From HK1 sp965215295 (lineage in GTDB: Bacteria > Pseudomonadota > Gammaproteobacteria > HK1): 64,000 nucleotides of DNA. Location: positions 558,001 to 622,000 of the forward strand of contig OZ244045.1 in the NCBI GenBank assembly GCA_965215295.1, read 5' to 3'. Under the pieces are notes generated by a model. It was given only the letters and a program-made list of their open reading frames with translations. It made no database searches and was not told where the DNA came from. Shown one piece after another: positions 17,293 to 25,465 of the stretch (the stretch's first letter is position 1; each line of letters starts with the position of its first letter). A program made the translations under genes and the position numbers.

Positions 17293-18483
17293 TCAGCCGG
17301 TCCGCGCCACCGTGCTTGCGTCGCCCGTACCCGCGTCCGCCGGCCCGACGATGCCGCGGGCGGTGAGATCGTCGATCTCGGCGGTGCCGAAGCCCCAGTC
17401 GGCGAGGACCCTCCGCGTGCCGCTGCCGGGCGCCGGCGGCGAGCTCCGGATCCCGCCCGGGGTCCGCTCGAAGCGCGGCGCCGCGTTCGGCTGAACGATG
17501 CCGTCGCGCTCGACGAACGTGCCGCGCGCGGCGTTGTGGGGATGGCGGTGGGCTTCGTGCATCCCGAGCACCGGGGCGAAGCACGCGTCGGTCCCTTCGA
17601 GGAGCTCGCACCACTCGTCCCGGGTGCGGGTGCGGAAGAGCGCCGCCAGCCGCGCCTTGCTCGCGGGCCAGTCGGCGCGGTTCACGGAGTGGGGCGCTTC
17701 ACCGGCGTCGAGCCCGACCCGATCGAGGAGCTCGGCGTAGAACTTGGGCTCGATCGGGGCGATCGAGACGTACCCTCCGTCGCTCGTCTCGTAGACGTCG
17801 TAGAAGTGGGCGCCGCTGTCCAGGATGTTCTCGCCGCGAGGGCCGTCGCCGATGCCGGCCGCCATCAGCGCATGGGCCGAGGTCATGAGCGACGCGGCGC
17901 CGTCGATCATCGCGGCATCGACGGTCTGTCCTTGGCCGGATTCGCGCGCCTCGTACAGAGCCGCGACGACCCCGAGCGCGAGGTACAGCGCGCCGCCGCC
18001 GAAGTCGCCGACGAGATTGAGCGGCGGGGTCGGCGGCGCGCTACGCCGGCCGATCGCGTCCAGGGCGCCGGTCAGCGCGATGTAGTTCAGATCATGCCCG
18101 GCCGCCTTGGCGAGCGGCCCGTCCTGTCCCCATCCGGTCACCCGGCCGTAGACCAGCCTCGGGTTCCGGGCCGCGCAATCCTCCGGACCGAGGCCGAGAC
18201 GTTCGGTGACGCCGGGCCGGAATCCCTCGATGAGCGCGTCGGCGCCATCGACGAGGCGAAGCACGGTCTCGACGCCGTCGGGGTGCTTGAGATCGACCGC
18301 GATGCTCGGCCGGCTGCGGTTGAGGAGGTGGAATTCCGGGGCCATGCCGATCCCGAGCCCCGAGTCCGCCGGGCGATCGACGCGCACCACGTCGGCGCCG
18401 AGCTCGGCGAGGAGCATCGCGCACATCGGACACGGCCCGATGCCCGCGAGCTCGATGACCCTCAATCCGTGGAGCGGACCCAT
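17293..18483 (-). CDS. alpha-methylacyl-CoA racemase (family III CoA-transferase fold)
   Basis: 396 residues. N-terminus GPLHGLRVIELAGIGPCPMCAMLLAELGADVVRVDRP and the block GHDLNYIALTGALDAIGR...PLNLVGDFGGG are characteristic of AMACR rather than of CaiB/BaiF transferases; the His of GHD and the Asp of GDF correspond to the catalytic pair described for AMACR/MCR, and EPKFY near residue 240 supplies the likely glutamate. The enzyme epimerises 2-methylacyl-CoA esters so that (2S) forms can enter beta-oxidation of branched or isoprenoid acids. ATG at 18483. No co-transcribed neighbour; fits with the acyl-CoA genes at 4-8.5 kb and the FadN-like gene at 43-45 kb. Confidence 0.9.
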   Translation of the reverse strand: MGPLHGLRVIELAGIGPCPMCAMLLAELGADVVRVDRPADSGLGIGMAPEFHLLNRSRPSIAVDLKHPDGVETVLRLVDGADALIEGFRPGVTERLGLGPEDCAARNPRLVYGRVTGWGQDGPLAKAAGHDLNYIALTGALDAIGRRSAPPTPPLNLVGDFGGGALYLALGVVAALYEARESGQGQTVDAAMIDGAASLMTSAHALMAAGIGDGPRGENILDSGAHFYDVYETSDGGYVSIAPIEPKFYAELLDRVGLDAGEAPHSVNRADWPASKARLAALFRTRTRDEWCELLEGTDACFAPVLGMHEAHRHPHNAARGTFVERDGIVQPNAAPRFERTPGGIRSSPPAPGSGTRRVLADWGFGTAEIDDLTARGIVGPADAGTGDASTVARTG

Positions 18484-18560
18484 TCGATGGTTCTCCGGCG
18501 CGTCGAAGACGGCCGGAGATCGTACACGGGCCGACGGCTCCCGGAACCCGCCCGGATCAG

Positions 18561-18602
18561 CCCCGGGTCCGCCCCGAGTCCGCCCCGAGTCCGCCCCGGG
18601 TC
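18561..18602. repeat. 11-bp tandem repeat, about four copies
   Basis: GGGTCCGCCCC, GAGTCCGCCCC, GAGTCCGCCCC in series between the racemase and HAD genes. The rest of the 237-base gap shows nothing else I can name. Confidence 0.7.
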
Positions 18603-18720
18603 CGGGGGCGTGCCGGCCGCCGTCCCCGTTTCAGTGGCCGCCCGGGAGCAAGCCCGGGTTCCCGCCGGGCCGCACCGCGCGGCGGCGTCCCTGAATCGGT
18701 GCAGGGGGCCGGGCGGCCGG

Positions 18721-19260
18721 TCAGGCCCCGGCGAGCAACGCATCCGCCACTGCGGCAAGATCGTCGTGGACCTCGACTGCGTCGCGGCCGGCGCCGTTGC
18801 CCGCCGCCGCCGTCCCCTTGCCGGTGCGTACCGCCATCGACCGCGCTCCCGCCGCCAGCGCCATCTCGACGAACTCCGGCGTGCCGCCGACGCACGGGAC
18901 GTTCGCGAGGGGGACGCGCAGGCGTTCGGCGATCTCGTGCAGCATGCTCGGGCGGGGCCCGAAGCACTCGCAGTCGTACTTGGGCAGGCACAGGCAGATG
19001 AAGACGGCGTCGATGGTCCCGCCGTACTCCGCAAGCCGCCGGTGCATCAGATCGTGGATCCGGTTGAGATCTTCGAAGGTGAGGTGACGCCGGCGGATGC
19101 CCGGCTGCCTGGTCGCCGCGACGACGCGGTAGCCGGCCCGGCCCAGCCGCGCGATGGCATCGAGGCTTCCGGCAATCGGCTGCCACTCGTCGGCGGAGCG
19201 GACGTGACCGGGGAGCGCCTCGTTGATGACGCCGTCCCGGTCGAGGATGACAAGGTTCAA
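18721..19260 (-). CDS. GmhB-like HAD phosphatase with degenerate active-site motifs
   Basis: 179 residues, the length of heptose 1,7-bisphosphate 7-phosphatase (GmhB), and starting with the HAD motif I LDRDGVIN. Similarity continues through SADEWQPIAGSLDAIARLGRAGYRVV and the four-cysteine zinc loop CLCLPKYDCEC. However, motif II reads ATRQPGI instead of TNQSGI, the motif III lysine of CRKPxP is replaced (ECFGPRPSML), and the motif IV acidic pair of VGDxxxD is VGGTPEF. The protein may therefore be inactive or act on another substrate. The only available start is the TTG at 19260. No lipopolysaccharide genes are next to it. Confidence 0.75.
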   Translation of the reverse strand: MNLVILDRDGVINEALPGHVRSADEWQPIAGSLDAIARLGRAGYRVVAATRQPGIRRRHLTFEDLNRIHDLMHRRLAEYGGTIDAVFICLCLPKYDCECFGPRPSMLHEIAERLRVPLANVPCVGGTPEFVEMALAAGARSMAVRTGKGTAAAGNGAGRDAVEVHDDLAAVADALLAGA

Positions 19261-19308
19261 TGGTCCGTTCCAGTCGGGAGTCCGGTGACGGGTCCCATTC
19301 TAGCCCGC

Positions 19309-19512
19309 ATGGCTCGAAGGGCCACGCTGCGAAGCGCCGGCCTCGTCCAGGTCCGTGCGGTGCGGCATCCCCGCATGGCGCGAAGGGCCACGTTGCGAAG
19401 CGCCGGTCCCGTCCGGGTCCGTGCGGTGCTGGGGCATCCCCGCATGGCTCGAAGGGCCACGCTGCGAAGCGCCGGCCTCGCCCGGGTCCATGCCGTGCGG
19501 GGGCATCGCGCT
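19309..19512. repeat. 66-69-bp tandem repeat, three copies
   Basis: Copies begin at 19309, 19375 and 19444 with ATGGC(T/G)CGAAGGGCCACG followed by TTGCGAAGCGCCGG-type and GTCCGTGCGGTG-type blocks. Spacing differs by 3 bases between copies, so frames stay open through the array without evidence of a gene. Confidence 0.8.
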
Positions 19513-19734
19513 CCGTCGGCATGAACCGTGAAGCTCCGGGTTCGACGTCGAACCGGCCCCGGCACCAGGTAGTGTCCCGGTTTGACTTTGGTCATGGTCG
19601 TCAAGCTGGTATTTCCGGGCACGCGCACCTGTCGAGAGCCAAGCTGATACACCATCCGGCGCCACGGGCTTGTTGACGCCGGAGCCCGGCCGAATCAAGG
19701 TGGAAGGACTCCGGGACCACACCAGGTGACAGGG
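19513..19734. other. gap without recognised gene
   Basis: Unique sequence between the 66-69-bp repeats and the small glycine-zipper frame. It contains TTGACTTTGGTCATGGTCGTCAAG but no convincing promoter pair, RNA or conserved reading frame. Confidence 0.4.
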
Positions 19735-19959
19735 ATGTCCGATTCTCGATCGCCGGACGCGGGACGGGACGAGCCGCTCTGCATGGCCATCGCGGGGGCC
19801 GCCACCGGGACCATCACCGGGATCATCGCCGGGACCATCACCGGGACCATCGCCGGGGCCACCACCGGGGCCGTCGCCGGGGCCACCACCGGGGCCGTCG
19901 CGGGGGTCATCACCGGAGCCATCACCGGGGCCGCGTTCGAGAGGAGTCCGGCCGCATGA
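19735..19959 (+). CDS. possible small glycine-zipper peptide coded by a 12-bp repeat
   Basis: 74 codons from an ATG at 19735. Residues about 19-68 are about a dozen four-residue units of the form (A/T)-G-x-x coded by 12-base repeats related to ACCATCACCGGG. This gives a continuous G-x-x-x-G pattern in a hydrophobic stretch, as in glycine-zipper membrane helices. The TGA stop overlaps the ATG of the nuclease-helicase gene. There is no clear Shine-Dalgarno, and 12-base repeats also occur in non-coding parts of the window, so the frame may be a by-product of repeat expansion. Confidence 0.3.
   Translation: MSDSRSPDAGRDEPLCMAIAGAATGTITGIIAGTITGTIAGATTGAVAGATTGAVAGVITGAITGAAFERSPAA
19790..19935. 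repeat. 12-bp tandem repeat, about 12 degenerate copies
   Basis: Units of the type ACC(A/G)(T/C)C(A/G)CCGGG run directly upstream of the EndoQ-helicase gene. Confidence 0.75.
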
Positions 19960-22900
19960 CGTTCTACGCCGACCTCCATGTCCACTCCAAGTACTCCCGG
20001 GCGACCAGCCGGAACTGCGATCTCGAACATCTGGCCCTCTGGGCCCGCAAGAAGGGCATCGGCATCGTCGCCACCGGGGACTTCACGCATCCGGCGTGGA
20101 GGGCCGATCTGAAGGAGAAGCTCGTGCCGGCGGAGCCGGGACTGTTCCGCCTGCGGCCGGATCTGGAAAGGGCGGTCGAGGAACGGCTGCCGCCCGCGTG
20201 CCGGAGCGAGGGGACCGTCGTGCGGTTCATGCTCTCGGTCGAGATCTCGACCATCTACAAGAAGTTCGACAAGACCCGGAAGATCCACCACCTGATCTAC
20301 ACCCCGGATTTCGATTCGACGGGCCGGGTGGTGGACAGCCTGTCCCGGATCGGCAACCTGCACTCGGACGGGCGGCCGATCCTGGGGCTCGACTCCCGGC
20401 ACCTGCTGGAGATCGCCCTGGAGTCGGGGCCGGACTCGTACCTCGTTCCCGCCCATATCTGGACGCCGTGGTTCGCCGCGCTCGGCTCGAAGTCGGGCTT
20501 CGACGCCATCGACGAATGCTACGGGGACCTCGCGCCGCACATCTTCGCGGTCGAGACGGGCCTCTCGTCGGACCCGCCGATGAACTGGCGGGTGTCCTCC
20601 CTCGACCGTTTCCGGCTGGTGTCGAACTCCGATGCGCACTCTCCGGAGAAGCTGGGGCGGGAGGTGTGCGTGTTCGACACCGACCTCGACTATTTCGCCC
20701 TGCGCCGGGCGCTGGAGACCGGCGAGGGGTACGGAGGCACGCTGGAGTTCTTTCCCGAGGAGGGCAAGTACCATCTGGACGGGCACCGCACCTGCAACGT
20801 GCGCCTCTCCCCGAGCGAGACCCGCGAGCGTGAGGGCCTGTGCCCGGCATGCGGCAAGCCGTTGACGGTCGGGGTGATGCATCGCGTCGAGGACCTCGCG
20901 GACCGGTCCGGGGAGGTCGTCCCGCCCGCGACCGCGGGCGCGATGCAGAGCCTGATCCCGCTGCCCGAGATCCTGTCCGAGATCCATCAGGTCGGCCCGA
21001 AGAGCAAGAGGGTCGCCCGGCACTACGAGAGCCTCCTCGGCCGGCTCGGGCCGGAGCTCCCGCTTCTCGAGTCGCTGCCGCTCGAAGACATCCGGCCCGC
21101 CGCGTCGCCCCTCCTCGCCGAGGCGGTCTCCCGTCTGCGCAGGCAGGAAGTGGTCCGGGAGGCCGGCTACGACGGCGTGTACGGCACCATCCGCCTGTTC
21201 CGGGACGCGGAGCTGCATCGGCATACCCGCGGGGCGCCGCTGTTCGGGGAGGAGCAAGCGGCCCCGTCGCGGGACCGGCCCGGCCCTTCGCCCGCGGCCG
21301 GGGAACGCACCGGCGCCGAGCCGGCGGACGGAAGACCGGCGGACGGGAAGCGGCCGGATGCCGGGCCTGTGGGCGGAAGACCGGCCACCGGGAAGTGGAC
21401 GGGTACGGAGCCGGCGGATGGAAGGCCGGCCACCGGGGAGCGGCCGGATGCCGGGCCTGCGGGCGGAAGGCCGGCCACCGGGAAGCGGCCGGATGCCGGG
21501 CCTGCGGGCGGAAGACCGGCCACCGGGAAGTGGACGGGTACGGAGCCGGCGGATGGAAGACCGGCCACCGGGGAGCGGGCGGATGCCAAGCCTGCGGGCA
21601 GGGAACAGGCGGCCGGAGAACGCGCGGCCGGGCATCGTGCGGCGCAAGCGCCGCCGTCTTGCCTCCCCGAGCCGTCCCGCGCAACGCCGGACCGCCGCTC
21701 CTCCGACCTCCTGGCCGGGCTGGACGACGATCAGCGCCGGGCCGCCGAGGTCGCCGACGGGCCGCTGCTCATCACCGCCGGTCCCGGGTCCGGCAAGACC
21801 AGGACCCTGACCCACCGCATCGCCCATCTGGTGACGCACCATGCCGTCTCCCCGGCCTGCTGCCTCGCCATCACCTTCACCCGCAGGGCGGCCGGCGAGA
21901 TGCGCGACCGGCTGCGGGCGCTGTTGCCGGATACCGAGGAGCAGGTCCCGCTGCACACGTTCCACTCCCTGGGCCTGTCCATCCTCCGGGAGCACTGGAA
22001 CGCGGGCGGACTGCAGCGCGGCTTCGCGGTCGCGTCGGACGCCGAACGGCTCCGGCTCCTCCGGGAGGCCCTGGACGTCTCCGAGAGGAAGGCGCGCGGT
22101 CTGCTGGCCGCCATCTCCCACGCCCGGCGGACCCGCACGCCGCCGGCGGACGGCGCGGCGAAGGAAGCGTTCGAGGCGTACCGGGAGGCGATGGAGACCC
22201 GCAATCTCTGCGACTTCGACGACCTCGTCATTCGGGCCGCGGATGCGCTGGAGTCCACGCCCGAGCTCCGGGAGGAGTACCGGCGGCGCTACCGATGGGT
22301 GTGCATCGACGAGTACCAGGACGTCGACGAGCAGCAGGTCCGGCTCGTCAGGCAGCTCGTCCCCCCGGACGGCAACCTCTGCGCGATCGGCGACCCGGAC
22401 CAGGCCATCTACGGCTTCCGGGGCGCGGACGTGCGCTTCTTCTCGGAGTTCCGGCGGGACTTTCCGGGCCCCCGGGTCGTGCGGTTGACCCGCAACTACC
22501 GCTCCGACCGGAACATCGTCGCGCTGTCGGCGCAGGTGATCGCCCGAGCGCCGGGCCGCGCCCGCCGGTCTGTCCCGGTCCTCGAAGACGCGCCCGGCCT
22601 GATCGCGATCCACGAGGCCCCGACCGAGAAGGCGGAAGCGGAGTTCGTCGTCCGGGCGCTGGAGCAGGCGCTCGGCGGACACAGCTTCTTCTCCATGGAC
22701 AGCGGCCGGTCGGCGGATGCCGGGGAGCACGAATTCTCGTTCTCCGACTTCGCGGTGCTCTACCGCACCGAGGCCCAAGCCCCCGCTCTCGTCGAGGCGC
22801 TGCAACGTTCGGGGATGCCTTTCCAGCAGCGCTCGCACCACCCGGTGCTGGACCACCCGGGGGTGGCCGCGCTGATCGGCGCCCTGCGCGAGGCGCCGGA

Positions 22901-23564
22901 TACGGACTCGGATCCGGATACGAGCCCGGCTCCGGGCCTGGACCCGGCTCCGGATTCGGATCGGCTCGGGGCGCCGGGTGCGGAAGCGGCTCCGGACGCG
23001 GGTGCGACTCCGGGCACGGAAGCAACTCCGGGCACGGGCACGGCGGGGTCGATCTGGAAACGGATCGAGGCGGCATGCGCCGTCGTCGATCTGCCCGCTG
23101 GGGACAAGCTGGCCGCGTGCGAGCTGCTGAGGCCCGCCGCCGAGGCGTGCGGCGGCGATCTGGAACGCTTCCTCGGCGATCTGTCGCTGGACACCGAGGT
23201 CGATACCTGGGACCCCCGCGCGGACCGGATCTCGCTCCTGACCCTGCACGCCGCCAAGGGGCTCGAATTTCCCGTGGTCTTCATCGTCGGCTGCGAGGAC
23301 GGCCTTCTCCCCCTCGCGTGGAGCAAGGCCAAGCCGGAGGACCTCGAGGAAGAGCGGCGGCTGTTCTACGTCGGAGTCACCCGCGCGAGGACGAAGCTGT
23401 ATCTCGGCCGGGCGAAGAAGCGCCTGTGGCGAGGGAAGGTGCGCGAGCTGCCGCCGTCCCCCTGGCTGGCCGACATCGAAGAACGGCTCCTCGAACGCCG
23501 CCGCTTCGACTTGCCCCCGAGGCAGCCTCGGCCCCGGGACGACCAGTTGAAGCTGTTCTCGTGA
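19956..23564 (+). CDS. EndoQ-type PHP nuclease fused to UvrD/Rep-type helicase
   Basis: 1202 residues. Residues 1-410 match the EndoQ/TIGR00375 PHP family: DLHVHSKYS at the N-terminus, TGDFTHP, AHIWTPWF...GSKSGFD, SNSDAHSP and a cysteine cluster (Cys280, Cys296, Cys299) resembling the EndoQ zinc finger. Residues about 590-1190 are an SF1 helicase: Walker A AGPGSGKT at 607-614, DEYQDVDEQQ, GDPDQAIYGFRGAD, RNYRSDRN, LHAAKGLEFPVVF and VGVTRAR. EndoQ nicks DNA 5' of deaminated bases, so a coupled nick-and-unwind repair enzyme is plausible; this is inference. Two repeat-coded low-complexity insertions occur, about 430-585 between the halves and about 978-1027 inside the helicase. The ATG has AGAGGAG nine bases upstream. 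Confidence 0.9.
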   Translation: MTFYADLHVHSKYSRATSRNCDLEHLALWARKKGIGIVATGDFTHPAWRADLKEKLVPAEPGLFRLRPDLERAVEERLPPACRSEGTVVRFMLSVEISTIYKKFDKTRKIHHLIYTPDFDSTGRVVDSLSRIGNLHSDGRPILGLDSRHLLEIALESGPDSYLVPAHIWTPWFAALGSKSGFDAIDECYGDLAPHIFAVETGLSSDPPMNWRVSSLDRFRLVSNSDAHSPEKLGREVCVFDTDLDYFALRRALETGEGYGGTLEFFPEEGKYHLDGHRTCNVRLSPSETREREGLCPACGKPLTVGVMHRVEDLADRSGEVVPPATAGAMQSLIPLPEILSEIHQVGPKSKRVARHYESLLGRLGPELPLLESLPLEDIRPAASPLLAEAVSRLRRQEVVREAGYDGVYGTIRLFRDAELHRHTRGAPLFGEEQAAPSRDRPGPSPAAGERTGAEPADGRPADGKRPDAGPVGGRPATGKWTGTEPADGRPATGERPDAGPAGGRPATGKRPDAGPAGGRPATGKWTGTEPADGRPATGERADAKPAGREQAAGERAAGHRAAQAPPSCLPEPSRATPDRRSSDLLAGLDDDQRRAAEVADGPLLITAGPGSGKTRTLTHRIAHLVTHHAVSPACCLAITFTRRAAGEMRDRLRALLPDTEEQVPLHTFHSLGLSILREHWNAGGLQRGFAVASDAERLRLLREALDVSERKARGLLAAISHARRTRTPPADGAAKEAFEAYREAMETRNLCDFDDLVIRAADALESTPELREEYRRRYRWVCIDEYQDVDEQQVRLVRQLVPPDGNLCAIGDPDQAIYGFRGADVRFFSEFRRDFPGPRVVRLTRNYRSDRNIVALSAQVIARAPGRARRSVPVLEDAPGLIAIHEAPTEKAEAEFVVRALEQALGGHSFFSMDSGRSADAGEHEFSFSDFAVLYRTEAQAPALVEALQRSGMPFQQRSHHPVLDHPGVAALIGALREAPDTDSDPDTSPAPGLDPAPDSDRLGAPGAEAAPDAGATPGTEATPGTGTAGSIWKRIEAACAVVDLPAGDKLAACELLRPAAEACGGDLERFLGDLSLDTEVDTWDPRADRISLLTLHAAKGLEFPVVFIVGCEDGLLPLAWSKAKPEDLEEERRLFYVGVTRARTKLYLGRAKKRLWRGKVRELPPSPWLADIEERLLERRRFDLPPRQPRPRDDQLKLFS
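21330..21599 (+). repeat. 45-bp in-frame tandem repeat, six copies
   Basis: Six 15-codon units beginning GRPATG (first copy GRPADG). They form two rounds of the same three-unit order (KRPDAGP, KWTGTEP, ER-DA-P types), so a 135-bp block has itself been duplicated. They code the linker between the EndoQ and helicase halves. Confidence 0.92.
22890..23045 (+). repeat. degenerate 6-base repeat inside the helicase domain
   Basis: Hexamer-like CCGGAT/CCGGGY runs code about 50 residues rich in Pro, Asp, Ala, Gly and Thr, inserted between the HHPVLDHPGVAALIGALRE segment and the following helix of the helicase 2B region. Confidence 0.6.
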
Positions 23565-23588
23565 TCCGCCGCCGCCGGCTCCCTTCGG

Positions 23589-24143
23589 CTACCTCTCCAG
23601 CAGCCGCGGCATCAGCTCCACGAGGTTGCACGGTCGCGTGCGGTAGTCGAGCTGGTCCGCGATGAGCTTGTCCCACGCGGTGCGGCATGCGCCCGACGAC
23701 CCGGGAAGACAGAAGACGTAGGTCGCGTTGGCGACCCCGGCAAGCGCCCGGGACTGGATGGTGGAGGTCCGGATCTCTTCGTACGAGACTGTCCTGAACA
23801 CCTCTCCGAACCCGTCGATGGTCTTGTCGAGGAGCGGACCGACCGCCTCCGGGGTGCCGTCGCGGCCGGTGACCCCGGTGCCGCCGGTGCTGATGACCGC
23901 GTTGACCTCGGGGTCCGCGATCCATTCCGACACCGCGGCCCGGATGCGGTAGACGTCGTCGGGCACGATCCGCTTCTCGTGCAGGGTGTGGCCGGCCGCG
24001 GCGAGCCGGTCCGCGAGCAGCCTGCCGGACTTGTCGGTGTCCTCGGTGCGGGTGTCGGAGACGGTGAGCACGCAGATCGAGAGGGGGATGAACTCGCGGC
24101 CGGTGTGCGTTGGAGTCGGGCCGCCGGGGATCGGGTCGTTCAT
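23589..24143 (-). CDS. moaB: molybdenum cofactor biosynthesis protein MoaB
   Basis: 184 residues of the MogA/MoaB fold that binds molybdopterin and adenylylates it. Visible motifs: LTVSDTRTEDTDKSG, STGGTGVTGRDGTPEA (nucleotide/MPT loop) and PGSSGACRTAWDKL. The ATG at 24143 begins the conserved region; the frame is open to 24206 without homology. Last gene of a four-gene minus-strand Mo-cofactor set, 59 bases after moeA. Its product would serve the formate dehydrogenase coded at 35-40 kb. Confidence 0.93.
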   Translation of the reverse strand: MNDPIPGGPTPTHTGREFIPLSICVLTVSDTRTEDTDKSGRLLADRLAAAGHTLHEKRIVPDDVYRIRAAVSEWIADPEVNAVISTGGTGVTGRDGTPEAVGPLLDKTIDGFGEVFRTVSYEEIRTSTIQSRALAGVANATYVFCLPGSSGACRTAWDKLIADQLDYRTRPCNLVELMPRLLER

Positions 24144-24202
24144 GGGTCGCTCGCTCGTGTCTCGCGGCCGGGGCCGCATGGGGTGCCGTTCGGCCGCGCG
24201 GC

Positions 24203-25465
24203 TCACATGAGGCCGAAGAAGGGCTGCACCGCGACCGTCGCGCCCGGCTCCACCGTGGCGCCGTGCTCCGGGAGGACGATGAAGCAGTTGGCGTCGCTCA
24301 TGGTGTGCAGGAGGCCGGAGCCGGTCTTGCCGGTGCCGCGCACCACCAGGGCGCCGGAGCGGTCCCGTTCGAGGACGGCGCGATAGTACTCGACCCGCCC
24401 CGACTTCTTGCGCAGCCGCGTGGTGCAGCGGGCTTCCACCGCCGGCAGCGGTCTCGAATCGGTCTCGCCGGCCGCGGCGCGGATCGCGGGCGCCACGAAC
24501 TGGTAGAACGTCACCATCACCGCGACCGGATTGCCCGGCAGGCCGAAGAACACCGAGTCGCCGAGGAAGCCGAACGCGAGCGGGCGGCCGGGCCGGATGG
24601 CGATGCGCCAGAACCCGACCTGGCCGAGCTCGGCGAGGACTTCCCTGACGTAGTCCGCCTCGCCGGTGGACGCGCCGCCGGAGGACAGCACGATGTCGGC
24701 GCGGGCGGACGCCTCGCGGAACGCGTCCCGCACCGCGTCGCGGCGGTCCGGCACGATGCCGAGGTCCAGGATGTCCACCCCGAGCCGGCCGAGCATCCCG
24801 TGCATGGTGAAGCGGTTGCTGTCGTAGACGAGCCCCGGCTCGAAGGGTGCGCCGGGGGGGCGGATCTCGTCGCCGGTCGAGAAGTACGCGACCCGCAGGG
24901 TGCGGAAGGCCCGGACCTCGGCGATCCCGAGAGACGCGAGCAGACCCATCTCGGCCGGCATCAGGCGGCGCCCGCGCGGGACCACGACGGCGCCCGCCGC
25001 GAGGTCCTCGCCGGCCAGCCGCACGTGCTGGCCCGGCCTGGCGCCGGGCGGAATCCGCACCCGGTCGCCGTCGACCTCCACGTGCTCCTGCATGACCACG
25101 GTGTCGGCGCCTTCGGGCATGACCGCGCCGGTCATGATCCGCACCGCCTGCGACGGCCCGACGCGGCCCGCGAACGGCTTGCCCGCGTACGCGGCTCCCG
25201 CGACCTCGTACCAGCGCGGCCCGGCCTCCGGCAGCGAATCGCCGGCGCAGGCATAGCCGTCCATCGCGGAGTTCACGTGCCCCGGCACGTTCATCGGCGA
25301 GACGACGTCGCGGGCCGCGACCCGCCCGAGGGCGTCGATCACCGCGACGGTCTCGGTCGCATCCACTGCGCGCACGTGCGCCCGGACCCGGCGCATCGCC
25401 TCGTCCGGCGGGAGGAGGTCCGGATCGCCTTCGTAGCAGTCGGGGAGTGGCTCGGGAGGGTTCAT
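24203..25465 (-). CDS. moeA: molybdopterin molybdenumtransferase MoeA
   Basis: 420 residues; inserts molybdate into (adenylylated) molybdopterin. Domains in order: N-terminal ALGRVAARDVVSP...SAMDGYA, RIMTGAVMPEGADTVVMQE, the MogA-like domain with VYDSNRFTMHGMLGRLG, SSGGASTGEADYVRE, RPGRPLAFG and LPGNPVAVMVTF, and a C-terminal beta-barrel ending VQPFFGLM. The ATG at 25465 overlaps the mobB stop (ATGA), giving translational coupling. The frame remains open through mobB, so a naive call would start at 25993, but homology fixes 25465. Confidence 0.95.
   Translation of the reverse strand: MNPPEPLPDCYEGDPDLLPPDEAMRRVRAHVRAVDATETVAVIDALGRVAARDVVSPMNVPGHVNSAMDGYACAGDSLPEAGPRWYEVAGAAYAGKPFAGRVGPSQAVRIMTGAVMPEGADTVVMQEHVEVDGDRVRIPPGARPGQHVRLAGEDLAAGAVVVPRGRRLMPAEMGLLASLGIAEVRAFRTLRVAYFSTGDEIRPPGAPFEPGLVYDSNRFTMHGMLGRLGVDILDLGIVPDRRDAVRDAFREASARADIVLSSGGASTGEADYVREVLAELGQVGFWRIAIRPGRPLAFGFLGDSVFFGLPGNPVAVMVTFYQFVAPAIRAAAGETDSRPLPAVEARCTTRLRKKSGRVEYYRAVLERDRSGALVVRGTGKTGSGLLHTMSDANCFIVLPEHGATVEPGATVAVQPFFGLM

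Noticed and set aside
17245..19524. 759-codon plus-strand frame
   Set aside because: Runs opposite to the racemase and HAD genes and through two repeat arrays; no homology.
19695..23249. 1184-codon open frame on the minus strand
   Set aside because: Antisense to the nuclease-helicase gene, without motifs; repetitive parts simply mirror its repeats.
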